Part shown: piece by piece, positions 41,738-51,308 of the stretch | How the letters are laid out: every line of letters starts with the position of its first letter | Numbering within the stretch: position 1 is the first letter of the stretch | Source: JAICYJ01 sp963737445 | Lineage (GTDB): Bacteria; Actinomycetota; Thermoleophilia; Gaiellales; JAICJC01 | NCBI GenBank assembly: GCA_963737445.1 | Contig: CAVTSO010000009.1 | Location: forward strand, 124,001 to 188,000 | Direction: 5' to 3' | DNA: 64,000 bases | The notes under the pieces: model-generated | What the model was told of the DNA's origin: nothing | Database searches by the model: none | What the model saw: the letters and a program-made list of their open reading frames with translations, nothing else | Position numbers and translations under genes: made by a program

Positions 41738-42614
41738 ATGCGACCGGCCCGGCCGGACGACGCCGAGGCCGTGCTCGAGGTGATCCTCGCGCGCGACCTC
41801 GCCGACGTCGGCGAGCCGGACTTCACGCTGAACGACGTGCGCGACGAGTGGGCCGACCCCGAGGTCGACCTGGCGCGGGACAGCCTGGTGGTGGAGTCCG
41901 GCACCGGCCTGGCCGCGTACGCCCTGTCCACGCCGCACGCGCAGGACGTGTACGTCCATCCCGAGCACTGCGGCCTCGGCATCGGGGCGGCGCTGCTGCC
42001 GTTGGTGGAGGCGCGGGCGCTCGCGCGAGACCTGCCCCGCCGCCAGTACATCGCGGATCGCAACGCCGCGGCGGCCGGCCTACTGGCGGCCAACGGCTAC
42101 GTGGTAACCCACCGCTACTGGCGGATGGTGTGCGACCTCGATCGCGTTCCGGAGGCGGCGCGCTACCCGGAGGGGGTCCCTGCGGCCGTTCCGGCTGGGG
42201 GTCGACGACCGTGAGGTGCACGCGCTTGTGCAGGCGGCGTTCTCGGAGATCGAGGGCAATATCGCCTACGAGTTGGAGCCGTGGCGGGTGCGGTCGATCG
42301 AGAGCTCCAGCTTCGACCCGGCGTGGTGGTTCATCGCGGCGGCCGAGGGCAGGATCGTGGGCGTGTCGCTGTCGGAGGTGTGGGAGTCAGACGGCGTCGG
42401 CTGGGTCGGGCAGTTGGCGGTGGCGCCGGACCGGCGCGGCCGCGGGCTGGGACGGGCGCTGCTCCTGACCTCGATCCGCGCGTTCCGGGAGCGGGGCCTG
42501 CCGCGCGCCGCGCTCAGCGTGCACGGCGACAACCTGCGGGCGGCGCGGCTGTACGAGTCGGCCGGCATGCGCCCGGCCTGGCGGCACGACCGCTTCGAGA
42601 AGGTCGCTGACTGA
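41738..42614 (+). CDS. Tandem GNAT acetyltransferase (split by one frameshift)
   Basis: The first half (from ATG 41738) is a degenerate GNAT domain: RPDDAEAVLEVILARDLADV, VYVHPEHCGLGIGAALLPLV, RNAAAAGLLAANGYVVTHRY. After YPEGV the frame is lost at a run of five Gs near 42,173, and the other frame reads LRPFRLGVDDREVHALVQAA, GQLAVAPDRRGRGLGRALLL and NLRAARLYESAGMRPAWRHD, a canonical GNAT with the R/Q-x-x-G-x-G/A loop. Two-domain GNATs with exactly this junction are common in actinobacteria, so one gene with a sequence error is more likely than two. Substrate unknown. Confidence 0.78.
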
Positions 42615-42615
42615 G

Positions 42616-44058
42616 CTAGCGGTAGATCTCGGTGACGTCGTGCGAGTGGGTGGCGTCCTTGCGGGCGACGCCGGTGGCCAGCGCCGCCTCGGCGACGGCC
42701 TCGGCCACGTGCTCGACGACGGCCTTGTTGAACACGCTCGGGATCACGTACTCCTCGTGCAGCTCGTCCTCGCTGATCACCGAGGCGATGGCGCGGGCGG
42801 CGGCCATGTTCATCTCCTCGTTGATGGTGGTGGCGTGCGCGTTGAGGGCGCCGCGGAACATGCCGGGGAAGCAGAGCACGTTGTTGATCTGGTTGGGGTA
42901 GTCGGAGCGGCCGGTCGCGATCACGCGGACGTCGCCCTGGATCTCCTCCGGCGGCACCTCGGGGTCGGGGTTGGCCATGGCGAAGACGATCGCGTCGTCG
43001 GCCATCGTGCGGATCGCGTCGGCGCTGACTGCGCCGGGGCCGGACAGCCCCAGGAACACGTCGGCGCCGCGCAGGGCCTCCTCGGCGGAACCGTCGAAGC
43101 AGCGCGGGTTGGTGTGCTTGGCGTACCACTTCTTGATGCCGACGAGGCCCTTCTTGCCGGTGTAGAGCGAGCCCTCGCGGTCGCAGCCGACGATGTCGGT
43201 GACCCCGGCGCGGAGCAGCAGCTTGCTGACGGCGACGCCTGCGGCGCCGACGCCGACGAGCACCACCTTTAGCTCGTCCATGCGCTTCTGCACGAGCTTG
43301 GCGGAGTTGAGCAGACCGGCCAGTACCACCACGGCCGTTCCGTGCTGGTCGTCGTGGAAGACGGGAATGTCGAGCTCCTGGCGCAGCCGGCCCTCGATCT
43401 CGAAGCAGCGCGGGGCGGCAATGTCCTCGAGGTTGATGCCGCCGAAGCCGGGGGCGATCGCCTTGACGATGGCGATGATCTCGTCGGTGTCCTTGGTGTT
43501 CAGGGCAAGCGGCCAGGCATCGATGCCGGCGAACTCCTTGAACAGCATGGCCTTGCCCTCCATCACGGGCATCGCCGCCTCCGGGCCGATGTCGCCGAGG
43601 CCGAGCACGGCGGTGCCGTCGGTGACGACGGCCACGGTGTTCTGCTTGATCGTGAGCGTGCGCGCCTTCTCGACGTCGGAGGCGATCGCCATGCAGACGC
43701 GGGCCACGCCGGGCGTGTAGGCCATCGAGAGGTCGTCGCGGGTCTTAATCGGCACCTTGTTGCTGACCTCGATCTTGCCGCCCAGGTGCATGAGGAAGGT
43801 GCGGTCGCTGACGTTCACGAGCGTCACGCCGGGCACGGCGCGCACCTCGTCGATTATGCGCTGTCCGTGCTCGCTGTCCGAGGCCGAGACGGTGATGTCG
43901 CGGACCGTGTGATCCTTGGCCACGCGCACCAGGTCGATCGCGCCCATGTCACCCTCCGCCTGGGCGACCGCGGCCGCCACCAGCGCGAACGATCCCGCCT
44001 CGCTGGGAATCTCCAGGCGCATCGTCAGGCTGTAGCTGGCTGAGGGGTTGCGGGCCAC
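42616..44058 (-). CDS. NAD-type malic enzyme with N-terminal ACT domain
   Basis: Decarboxylates malate to pyruvate. Residues about 1-90 form an ACT-like sensor domain (SASYSLTMRLEIPSEAGSFA). The catalytic part has LSMAYTPGVARVC, IKQNTVAVVTDGTAVLGLGD, INLEDIAAPRCFEIEGRL, DIPVFHDDQHGTAVV and the dinucleotide site LVGVGAAGVAVSKLLLRAGV, ending in FAMANPDPEVPPEEI. About 480 residues. The start GTG 44058 (ARNPSASYSL) is preferred because a TACGCT box ends 9 nt upstream; ATG 44022 would clip the ACT strand. Ligand of the ACT domain unknown. Confidence 0.93.
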   Translation of the reverse strand: MARNPSASYSLTMRLEIPSEAGSFALVAAAVAQAEGDMGAIDLVRVAKDHTVRDITVSASDSEHGQRIIDEVRAVPGVTLVNVSDRTFLMHLGGKIEVSNKVPIKTRDDLSMAYTPGVARVCMAIASDVEKARTLTIKQNTVAVVTDGTAVLGLGDIGPEAAMPVMEGKAMLFKEFAGIDAWPLALNTKDTDEIIAIVKAIAPGFGGINLEDIAAPRCFEIEGRLRQELDIPVFHDDQHGTAVVVLAGLLNSAKLVQKRMDELKVVLVGVGAAGVAVSKLLLRAGVTDIVGCDREGSLYTGKKGLVGIKKWYAKHTNPRCFDGSAEEALRGADVFLGLSGPGAVSADAIRTMADDAIVFAMANPDPEVPPEEIQGDVRVIATGRSDYPNQINNVLCFPGMFRGALNAHATTINEEMNMAAARAIASVISEDELHEEYVIPSVFNKAVVEHVAEAVAEAALATGVARKDATHSHDVTEIYR

Positions 44059-44221
44059 GGGATCTGGAGCGTACCGAGTCGGGCAAATGCCCCGTCGCGC
44101 AACACCCGCGGGTGTTGCGGTCCGCGACAGGGGAGCGTGCCGAGTCGGGCACACAGCCGGGCGCGTAGGGCGTAGGTGTTGCACCCGCGCTGGCAGCCGG
44201 TGTCGGCTAGTCTCGCCCGCG

Positions 44222-45004
44222 ATGCAGCTTCACCATGAGATCGCCGGCACCGGTGACACCATCGTGCTGATCCACGCGGGCATCGCCGACAGCCGCATGT
44301 GGACGCCCCAGTGGCGCCGGTACGCCGAGGACTACCAGGTGGTGCGCTACGACATGCGCGGGTTCGGGCAGTCACCGCTGCCGCCCGAGCCCTACCAGCA
44401 CGCCCAGGACCTGCTCGACCTGCTCGACCGGCTCGAGATCCAACGGGCGGCGCTGATCGGGAACTCGCTGGGCGGTCGCGTCGCGCTCGAGGCGACGCTG
44501 GCCCGGCCGCAGCTGGTCACGGCGCTGGTGCTGGTCGGCCCGGGGCTGCCGAACGCCGGCTGGTCGGACGAGGTCGTGGCGTACGGCAGCGAGGAGGTGC
44601 GCCTGTTCATGGACGGCGAGCTGGACGCCGCCGCCGACCTGACCGTCCGCTTCTGGGTGGGCGGCGTCGGCCGGGAGCCCGACGAGGTGGATGCCGACCT
44701 GCGGCGCCTGGTGTACGACATGCAGCTCCGCGCCTACCAGCACGCCCAGGAGGGTGGCGACGCGGCCCAGGAGCTGGAGCTGGTCGAGGACGTCGGCGGC
44801 CACGCCGATGAGGTGCCGGCGCCGACCCTGATCGTCGTCGGCGACCACGACCAGCCCGACATCCTGCGCATCGCCGAGCGCCTCAGCCGTGAGATCCCCG
44901 GCGCCCGCCTCGAGCACATCGCGGACGCCGCCCACGTGCCCAGCATGGAGCGCCCGGGCGAGTTCGACCGGATCGTGCTCGGTTTCCTGGCCGAGCAGCT
45001 CTGA
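44222..45004 (+). CDS. Alpha/beta hydrolase
   Basis: A 260-residue hydrolase: oxyanion segment VLIHAGIADSRMW, nucleophile elbow LIGNSLGGRVALE (Ser), acid VVGDHDQPDI and HADAAHVPSME-like IADAAHVPSMERPGEFD with the catalytic His. Substrate unknown; the layout fits 3-oxoadipate enol-lactonase-like or general esterase proteins. A TAGTCT box ends 8 nt before ATG 44222. It is divergent from the malic enzyme. Confidence 0.9.
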   Translation: MQLHHEIAGTGDTIVLIHAGIADSRMWTPQWRRYAEDYQVVRYDMRGFGQSPLPPEPYQHAQDLLDLLDRLEIQRAALIGNSLGGRVALEATLARPQLVTALVLVGPGLPNAGWSDEVVAYGSEEVRLFMDGELDAAADLTVRFWVGGVGREPDEVDADLRRLVYDMQLRAYQHAQEGGDAAQELELVEDVGGHADEVPAPTLIVVGDHDQPDILRIAERLSREIPGARLEHIADAAHVPSMERPGEFDRIVLGFLAEQL

Positions 45005-45032
45005 GCCCGCTCGGCCGACCACCCCAATCATC

Positions 45033-45038
45033 TACGCT
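45033..45038 (+). promoter_or_regulatory. -10-like box (TACGCT) of polA
   Basis: TACGCT ends 6 nt before GTG 45045 with no ribosome binding site between. Confidence 0.5.
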
Positions 45039-45044
45039 TGCCCT

Positions 45045-47627
45045 GTGGCGACCGCGAAGCAGACCAAGCCGTCTGATCTCGACCTCGACGACGCTCCCGC
45101 CAAGGCCTGCGACGTCTTCTTGGTAGACGGCAACGGCCTCGCCTACCGGGCCTTCCACGCCCTGCCCGAGGAGCTGCAGACCGCCGAGGGCCAGCCCACC
45201 AACGCCCTGCTGGGCATGGCCAACATGCTGATGCGGATGCTGGCCGACTACCGCCCCGCCTGCGTGGTCGTGGCCTGGGACGAGCGCCCCACGAAGCGGC
45301 TCGAGCTGGATCCCGAGTACAAGGCCCACCGCAAGCCCACCCCGCCGCTGCTCCAGGCCCAGCGCCCGTTCTTCTCGCCGCTGGTCGAGGCCTTCGGCTA
45401 CCGCAACATCCGCGTCGAGGGGATGGAGGCCGACGACGTGATCGGCACCCTCTCGGCCATGGCCGAGCGGGAGGGGCACCGCGTCTGCGTCGTCTCGACC
45501 GACCGCGACGCCTTCCAGCTGGCCTCCGACAACGTCTGCATCATGATGACGCCGCGCGGCGTCTCCGACGTGGTCGTCTACACCCCCGAGCGGATCCGCC
45601 AGCGCTACGGCATCGACCCCGCCCAGATCCCCGATTTCATCGGCCTCAAGGGCGACACCTCCGACAACATCCCCGGCGTTCCCGGCATCGGCGAGAAGAC
45701 CGCCGCCGACCTGCTGGTGCAGTTCGGCAGCCTCGAGGGCATTTACGCCGGCCTCGACCAGGTGCCCGGCGAGAAGCGCCGCGGGTCGCTGCGCGACCAC
45801 GTCGACGACGCGGTCAAGAGCAAGCAGCTCGCGACCATCGACCGCGCGCTCGACATCGACGTCGACTTCGCCGCGCTGGTGGCCGATCCGCCCGACCGCT
45901 CCGGCATCAAGGACATGTTCCGAAAGCTCGAGTTCCGCGCCCTGCTGAAGCGCATCGACGAGCTGGACGAGGTGATCCCGGCCGCGCCCGGCGCTCCTGT
46001 GGAGCGCGCCGACATGTCCTGGCGGGAGGCGTCGCTGGCCGACCTGGCCAGCCTCCCGCACGAGCTGGCCGTGTCGGTCAGAGAGGGCCGGGCCGCCGTC
46101 GCCTCCGGCTCAGGCGACGTGCTGGTCGTGGCCGCCGACGATCCGGCGGCTCTGGTCGACGCGCTCGCCGGTCACCGCGTGATCACGCACGGCGAGCACA
46201 TCCCCGGCCTGCTTCCCGCCGGCGACACGCAGCTCGCCGCCTACCTGCTCGACCCCGGCCGCTCCGGCTATGAGATCGCCGACCTGGCCGAGGAGCAGGG
46301 CGTCGCCCCGGCCGTCCAGGCCGACCCCGAGACGGCGGCCCTGGTGGCCGCCGCCGGCACCCAGATCGCCATCCACCCGGGGCTGGCCGAGCGCATCGAG
46401 CAGCGCCAGATGACCGCGCTGTACACCGACATCGAGCTGCCGCTGGTGCCGGTGCTGGCCGAGATGGAGCGCTGCGGCGTGCAGATGGACGCCTACCGGA
46501 TGGCCGAGATCGCCGCCAAGCTGCGCGACCAGGTCGACGAGCTGGAGCAGGAGGCCTACGAGCTGGCCGGCGGCCCCTTCACGATCGGCTCGCCCAAGCA
46601 GCTGGGCGAGGTGCTGTTCGACCGCCTCGGCCTGCCCACCGACCGCAAAGGTAAGACCGGCTACTCGACCGACGCGCGCGTGCTGGCCAAGCTGCGGCCG
46701 ATGCACCCCCTGATCGATGTGGTCGAGGCCTGGCGCGAGCAGTCCAAGCTCCTGAACACCTACCTGGAGCCGCTGCCCGGCCTGATTGGCGAGGACGGCC
46801 GCCTGCACACCACGTTCAGCCAGACCACGGCCGCCACCGGCCGGCTCAGCTCGATCCGCCCCAACCTCCAGAACATCCCGATCCGCACCCCGCTCGGGCG
46901 CGAGATCCGCAGCGCCTTCGTGGCCTCGCCCGGCTCCTGCATGCTGTCGGCCGACTACTCCCAGGTCGAGCTGCGCATCCTCGCCCACCTGTCCGGCGAG
47001 CCGGCCCTGCGCGAGACCTTTGAGCGCGGCGAGGACATCCACCGCGCCACCGCCGCCGAGGTGCTGGGCAAGCCCGCCGACGAGCTGACGTCGACCGAGC
47101 GCAACCGCGCCAAGGCCGTCAACTTCGGGATCATCTACGGGATCAGCTCGTTCGGCCTGTCCGAGCAGCTGTCGATCCCGCGCGAGGAGGCGCAGGCCTA
47201 CATCGACGCCTACCTGGCCCGCTTCCCGATGGTCAACGAGTTCATGCGCGGCGTGATCGAACGCGCCAAGGAGGAGGGCTACGTCACCACGCTGTTCGGG
47301 CGCCGCCGGCCGATCCCGGAGCTGCGCGCGTCCAACTACCAGACGCGCAGCCTGGGCGAGCGCCTGGCCGTGAACACGGTCATGCAGGGCAGCGCCGCCG
47401 ACATCATCAAGGTGGCCATGATCGGATGCCACCGGCGCATGCGCGAGAACAAAATGGGCTCGATGCTGGTGCTGCAGGTCCACGACGAGCTCGTGTTCGA
47501 GGCAGTCGAGTCGGAGCTCCCCGACCTGCGCCCGCTCGTGCACGAGGAGATGGTGAGCGCCTACCCGCTCGACCCGCCGCTGGAGGTCGACATCGGCACC
47601 GGCGCAACCTGGCTGGACGCGAAGTGA
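45045..47627 (+). CDS. polA: DNA polymerase I with degenerate proofreading domain
   Basis: Gap filling and Okazaki fragment processing. The 860 residues contain the 5'-3' exonuclease (VFLVDGNGLAYRAFHALPEE, VEGMEADDVIGTLSAMAERE, STDRDAFQLASDN, GLKGDTSDNIPGVPGIGEKT), a short middle domain that lacks the D-x-E of motif I and keeps only GDTQLAAYLLDPGRSGYEIA, and a full polymerase (TGRLSSIRPNLQNIPIRTPL, SADYSQVELRILAHLSGEPA, RNRAKAVNFGIIYGISSFGL, VLQVHDELVFEAVE). It thus probably lacks 3'-5' proofreading, as in mycobacteria and Thermus. The next gene starts in its stop codon. Confidence 0.97.
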   Translation: MATAKQTKPSDLDLDDAPAKACDVFLVDGNGLAYRAFHALPEELQTAEGQPTNALLGMANMLMRMLADYRPACVVVAWDERPTKRLELDPEYKAHRKPTPPLLQAQRPFFSPLVEAFGYRNIRVEGMEADDVIGTLSAMAEREGHRVCVVSTDRDAFQLASDNVCIMMTPRGVSDVVVYTPERIRQRYGIDPAQIPDFIGLKGDTSDNIPGVPGIGEKTAADLLVQFGSLEGIYAGLDQVPGEKRRGSLRDHVDDAVKSKQLATIDRALDIDVDFAALVADPPDRSGIKDMFRKLEFRALLKRIDELDEVIPAAPGAPVERADMSWREASLADLASLPHELAVSVREGRAAVASGSGDVLVVAADDPAALVDALAGHRVITHGEHIPGLLPAGDTQLAAYLLDPGRSGYEIADLAEEQGVAPAVQADPETAALVAAAGTQIAIHPGLAERIEQRQMTALYTDIELPLVPVLAEMERCGVQMDAYRMAEIAAKLRDQVDELEQEAYELAGGPFTIGSPKQLGEVLFDRLGLPTDRKGKTGYSTDARVLAKLRPMHPLIDVVEAWREQSKLLNTYLEPLPGLIGEDGRLHTTFSQTTAATGRLSSIRPNLQNIPIRTPLGREIRSAFVASPGSCMLSADYSQVELRILAHLSGEPALRETFERGEDIHRATAAEVLGKPADELTSTERNRAKAVNFGIIYGISSFGLSEQLSIPREEAQAYIDAYLARFPMVNEFMRGVIERAKEEGYVTTLFGRRRPIPELRASNYQTRSLGERLAVNTVMQGSAADIIKVAMIGCHRRMRENKMGSMLVLQVHDELVFEAVESELPDLRPLVHEEMVSAYPLDPPLEVDIGTGATWLDAK

Positions 47628-48070
47628 GCGACTGGCTGCGCCTCTCGGGCGCCCTCTACGCGCTGCCCGCCCACCGGGGAGAGGAGCGGGGCAGCTACCT
47701 GTGGCTGGAGGCCGGCGAGCTGCGCGAGGCGGTCGTCGCCGAGCTGTTCCTGCCCGCCGTCAGCTGCGACGGGCTGGATAACGCGATGGGCGTCGCCACC
47801 GGCACCGTCCACATTCACGGCGAACCGCGCATGGGCGACGTGCAGCTGCGGTTCGGCCGGGTGGGGGAGGAGCGGGGCGTGCTCAGCGCCGACGGCGGCA
47901 TCCTCTCGGCCGACATCAGCTTCACGCTGCATCGCCACCCGCCCAGCGGCGGCTTCTGCCCGCGATGCGGCGGCTCGCTGGTGATCGAGCCGGTGTCGGT
48001 GATCACCCCGCCCGACGGCGGCGTGATCGGCGCGCCGGTGACCCGCTGCGAGGCATGCGCCGAGCACTGA
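47624..48070 (+). CDS. Hypothetical protein with C-terminal zinc ribbon
   Basis: A 148-residue protein coupled to polA by GTGA. The first 105 residues look beta-rich (LRLSGALYALPAHRGEERGS, VATGTVHIHGEPRMGDVQLR), then FCPRCGGSLV and CEACAEH give four cysteines of a zinc ribbon. I know no name for it. Coupling to polA may be incidental. The next gene begins 16 nt before its stop. Confidence 0.7.
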   Translation: MSDWLRLSGALYALPAHRGEERGSYLWLEAGELREAVVAELFLPAVSCDGLDNAMGVATGTVHIHGEPRMGDVQLRFGRVGEERGVLSADGGILSADISFTLHRHPPSGGFCPRCGGSLVIEPVSVITPPDGGVIGAPVTRCEACAEH

Positions 48071-49197
48071 CGGCGGCGGCCACGCTCGCATGCGTGATCG
48101 CCGCCGGCTGCGGCGACGGCAGCAGCGCGCCGACCACCCCGCCGCCCTCCAGGTGCGCCGGCGTGACACGCCCGGCCACGCCGCTTCTGATCAGGCTGCG
48201 GCGTCCTCCCACCGCGGCCGCCGCAACCTGCCTGGGCCGCACCTACACCAACGTGGTCGCCCCGGACTGGGCGGGGCTGCCGGCCGAGGTCGAGGACGGC
48301 GACCAGGGCGTGCACGTGTTCCAGGAGCGGGTGCTGCAGTACGGCTTCGCGCCCTGCAGCGACTGCCCACGGCCGGGGCTGGACCTGGCCGAGGTACGCC
48401 GCGATCACCCCGACTGGATCCTGAAGGACGCGAGCGGCGCCGACGTGCACCCGCCCGGCCATCCCGGCTGGGTCATGTTCGACATCTCCAATCCCAACTA
48501 CCTGGCGGCCTGGGCGACGGCGGTGGAGACCCAGCTCGGGGACGGCGGCTGGACCGGCGTCGAGCTGGTGGACGCCGGCAACCTGCCGGCCTGGACGAAC
48601 TCCCCGATCGACCCAAACACCGGCCAGGACATGACCGTCTCCGACCACGCCCGCTACCTGGCCGAGGCGATGGCGGAGGTGCGGGGCGGCCTCAAGTCCA
48701 ACAACTTCGCGGTGATCGCGCAGAACCAGCCGTTCACCATCATCGACCCGCACCAGATCGCAAGCAGCGACGCCGTCTCTGTGGAGCTGGGGTTCGCGCG
48801 CCTGCGAGGCAGCGCCTGGACGTCGCTGTACACGTACTTCGAGGCCGCACTGGACTCGCGGGTGGGAGCCTGGGTGTGGGACGGCGGCCAGCTCGACCAT
48901 CAGCAGCGCGTGTTCGGCCTGGCCTCCTACCTGCTGGTTTCGGGGCTGTGGTCGGGCTACTCGGTGCAGCCCGGAACGGAGCGGGCGCTGTATCAGCTGA
49001 ACCCCGGCGTGCCCTCCGCGGCGCCGATCCGCCAGGGCGACGCGCTGGTGCGTGAGTTCGATTCGGGAGCGGTGGCGGTCAACCCGGGTCCCGCCCCGGC
49101 CACGGTGCAACTGCCCGGGCAGAGCGCGTCGCTGGTGCTGCCCGCCGGGGGCGCCGTGATCGACGTCACGGGCCGCCTGACCACCAGCTTTTCGTAG
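48055..49197 (+). CDS. Lipoprotein with glycoside-hydrolase-like TIM barrel
   Basis: A 380-residue protein beginning MRRALTAAATLACVIAAGCG, a lipoprotein signal with lipobox AAGC. The body has RTYTNVVAPDWAGLPAEVED, DHPDWILKDASGADV, VMFDISNPNYLAAWATAVET and WTGVELVDAGNLPAW, which resembles putative glycosidases of the GHL15 / endo-alpha-polygalactosaminidase-like type; the acidic residues in VELVDAGN are possible catalytic ones. The C-terminal part is a small beta domain. ATG 48055 overlaps the upstream gene. The enzyme class is a guess from pattern. Confidence 0.65.
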   Translation: MRRALTAAATLACVIAAGCGDGSSAPTTPPPSRCAGVTRPATPLLIRLRRPPTAAAATCLGRTYTNVVAPDWAGLPAEVEDGDQGVHVFQERVLQYGFAPCSDCPRPGLDLAEVRRDHPDWILKDASGADVHPPGHPGWVMFDISNPNYLAAWATAVETQLGDGGWTGVELVDAGNLPAWTNSPIDPNTGQDMTVSDHARYLAEAMAEVRGGLKSNNFAVIAQNQPFTIIDPHQIASSDAVSVELGFARLRGSAWTSLYTYFEAALDSRVGAWVWDGGQLDHQQRVFGLASYLLVSGLWSGYSVQPGTERALYQLNPGVPSAAPIRQGDALVREFDSGAVAVNPGPAPATVQLPGQSASLVLPAGGAVIDVTGRLTTSFS

Positions 49198-49222
49198 CGG
49201 CCTGCCGGAGAAAGGTGCTCTG

Positions 49223-49228
49223 TATACT
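49223..49228 (+). promoter_or_regulatory. -10-like box (TATACT) of rpsA
   Basis: TATACT lies 74 nt before the rpsA ATG, so unlike most genes here rpsA has a real 5' leader of about 65-70 nt, which could hold translational control as in other S1 genes. Confidence 0.4.
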
Positions 49229-49302
49229 TCGCCGCGGCGCTCGGTTATCCGGGTGGATGAGCCGTGCGCACAATACTTCCCGAGAGGACTGACCCAACCT
49301 AG

Positions 49303-50736
49303 ATGGCATCAATCGACCAGCAGCACAGCGACGCAACTGATACATGGATGATCGAGGTGGACGGCGAGCTCGTCCCCGACTACGACCGCACGCTCACCAA
49401 CTTCAACGAGGGTGACGTCGTCAGCGGCACCGTGGTGCGGGTCGACAAGGACGAGATCCTGGTCGACATCGGCTACAAGTCGGAGGGCGTCATCCCCATC
49501 TCCGAGCTCTCGATCCGCCGCTCCGTCAACCCCGATGAGGAGGTTGCGCTGGGCGACACGATCGATGCACTGGTGCTGCAGAAGGAGGACGCCGACGGGC
49601 GTCTGATCCTCTCCAAGAAGCGGGCCCGCTTCGAGAAGGCCTGGCGCCGGATCGAGGCCGCCGCCGAGAGCGGCGAGCCGGTCGAGGGCCTCGTGATCGA
49701 GGTCGTCAAGGGCGGTCTCATCATCGACCTGGGCGTGCGCGGCTTCCTGCCGGCGTCGCTGGTCGACATCCGCCGCGTGCAGGATCTGGACGAGTACCGC
49801 GACCAGACGCTGCGCTGCAAGGTGATCGAGCTGAACCGCAGCCGCAACAACGTGGTGCTTTCGCGCCGCGCCGTGCTCGAGGAGGAGCGCCGCGAGCAGC
49901 GGCAGCAGATCCTCGACCGGCTGTCGCCCGGCACCGAGGTGGAGGGCGTGATCTCGAACATCGTCGACTTCGGCGCCTTCGTCGACCTGGACGGCATCGA
50001 CGGCCTGATCCACATCTCGGAGCTGTCGTGGAGCCACGTCAACCACCCCTCCGAGGTGCTCGAGATCGGACAGACGGTGCGGGTCAAGGTGCTGGATGTC
50101 GACCGCGACCGCCAGCGCATCTCGCTGGGCCTGAAGCAGACCCAGACCGATCCCTGGCAGCGCGTGATCGACGAGACGCGGCAGGGCGACGTGGTCGTCG
50201 GCCGCATCACCAAGGTGGTCACGTTCGGCGCCTTCGCCGAGATCCTGTCCGGCGTCGAGGGCCTGATCCACATCTCCGAGCTGGCCGACCACCACGTCGA
50301 GAACCCGCGGGACGTCGTCAACCAGGGCGACGAGGTGAACGTCAAGGTGATCGAGATCGATCCCGAGCGCCGCCGCCTTAGCCTGTCGCTGAAGCGCGTC
50401 GAGGTGGGGGACACGGTCAAGCGGATCGAGATGGACGGCACGACGACGGCCCTGGCCGAGAGCGTTCCCGAGCTGGGGCTCTCGTCCGAGGTGTTCGCCG
50501 ACGTCGAGGCGAGGAGCCTGCGTCGGGCGACCATCCCGAGGCCAGCCGGAGCCCGTGGTCGAGGCCGATGCGATCGTGGAGGACGATCTCGATCAGGAGC
50601 CGGTGGTTGCCGCGGAGCCCGAGCCGAGCCGGAGCCGGCAGCCGAGCCGGAGCCGGAAGCGGCTCCCGAGCCCGAGTCGGAGCAGCCGGCCAACGAGGCT
50701 TCGGCGGAGCCCGAAGAGGCGCTCGCCGAGGAGTAG
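49303..50736 (+). CDS. rpsA: 30S ribosomal protein S1 (four S1 domains, tail frameshifted)
   Basis: mRNA-binding ribosomal protein. Four S1 repeats are visible: NFNEGDVVSGTVVRVDKDEI, GEPVEGLVIEVVKGGLIIDL, GTEVEGVISNIVDFGAFVDL and GDVVVGRITKVVTFGAFAEI, each ending in an L-S-x-K/R-R type strand. That is the actinobacterial four-domain form. The C-terminal tail is acidic (VVEADAIVEDDLDQEPVV, then AEPEPEAAPEPESEQPANEA) but is split between frames by two indels near 50,515 and 50,620; joined, it is one long Glu/Pro/Ala tail of about 95 residues. coaE follows 4 nt after the stop. Confidence 0.93.
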   Translation: MASIDQQHSDATDTWMIEVDGELVPDYDRTLTNFNEGDVVSGTVVRVDKDEILVDIGYKSEGVIPISELSIRRSVNPDEEVALGDTIDALVLQKEDADGRLILSKKRARFEKAWRRIEAAAESGEPVEGLVIEVVKGGLIIDLGVRGFLPASLVDIRRVQDLDEYRDQTLRCKVIELNRSRNNVVLSRRAVLEEERREQRQQILDRLSPGTEVEGVISNIVDFGAFVDLDGIDGLIHISELSWSHVNHPSEVLEIGQTVRVKVLDVDRDRQRISLGLKQTQTDPWQRVIDETRQGDVVVGRITKVVTFGAFAEILSGVEGLIHISELADHHVENPRDVVNQGDEVNVKVIEIDPERRRLSLSLKRVEVGDTVKRIEMDGTTTALAESVPELGLSSEVFADVEARSLRRATIPRPAGARGRGRCDRGGRSRSGAGGCRGARAEPEPAAEPEPEAAPEPESEQPANEASAEPEEALAEE

Positions 50737-50740
50737 TCGG

Positions 50741-51308
50741 ATGGCCCTGGTCGTCGGACTGACCGGCGGCATCGGGTCGGGCAAGTCGGAGGCGCTGGCG
50801 GCGTTTGCCCGCCACGGTGCGGCCACGATGTCGAGCGATCAGGTCGTGCGCGAGCTGTACCTGCGCGACGACGTGCGCGCGGCCGTCGCCGAGCGCTTCG
50901 GTCCGGCGGTGCTCGACCCCGCGGGCCGGCGTCGACCGCGCCCAGATCGCCGCCCGCGTGTTCACGGATCCCGCTGAGCGCGAGTGGCTGGAGGGGCTGC
51001 TGCTGCCCCTGATCGAGGAGCGCTTCCAGGTCTGGCGCGAGCAACAGCTGGCCGCGGGCAGCCCGCTGCTGGTGCACGAGGCGCCGACCCTGTTCGAGGC
51101 CGGCCGCGAGGATCGCTACGACCTGATCGTGATGGTGACGGCGCCCGGTGAGCTGCGCGAGCAGCGCCGGCCGGGCGCGTCCGAGCGGATGGCCCACCAG
51201 CTGCCCGAAGAGCAGAAGGCGGCCCGCTCCGACGAGGTGTACGAGAACACCGGCAGCCTCGAGCAGCTCGACGACTGGGTCGCGGCCCTGGTGGCGCGGC
51301 TGACGTGA
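50741..51308 (+). CDS. coaE: Dephospho-CoA kinase (frameshifted)
   Basis: Last step of CoA synthesis. ATG 50741 opens ALVVGLTGGIGSGKSEALAA with the P loop, then HGAATMSSDQVVRELY. A single extra base near 50,933 moves the frame, which goes on as VDRAQIAARVFTDPAEREWL, LLVHEAPTLFEAGREDRYDL and ERMAHQLPEEQKAARSDEVY. Between REQRR and ERMAHQLP about eight residues usual in CoaE are missing, either a true deletion or a further error. About 189 residues. The end overlaps the next GTG. Confidence 0.88.
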
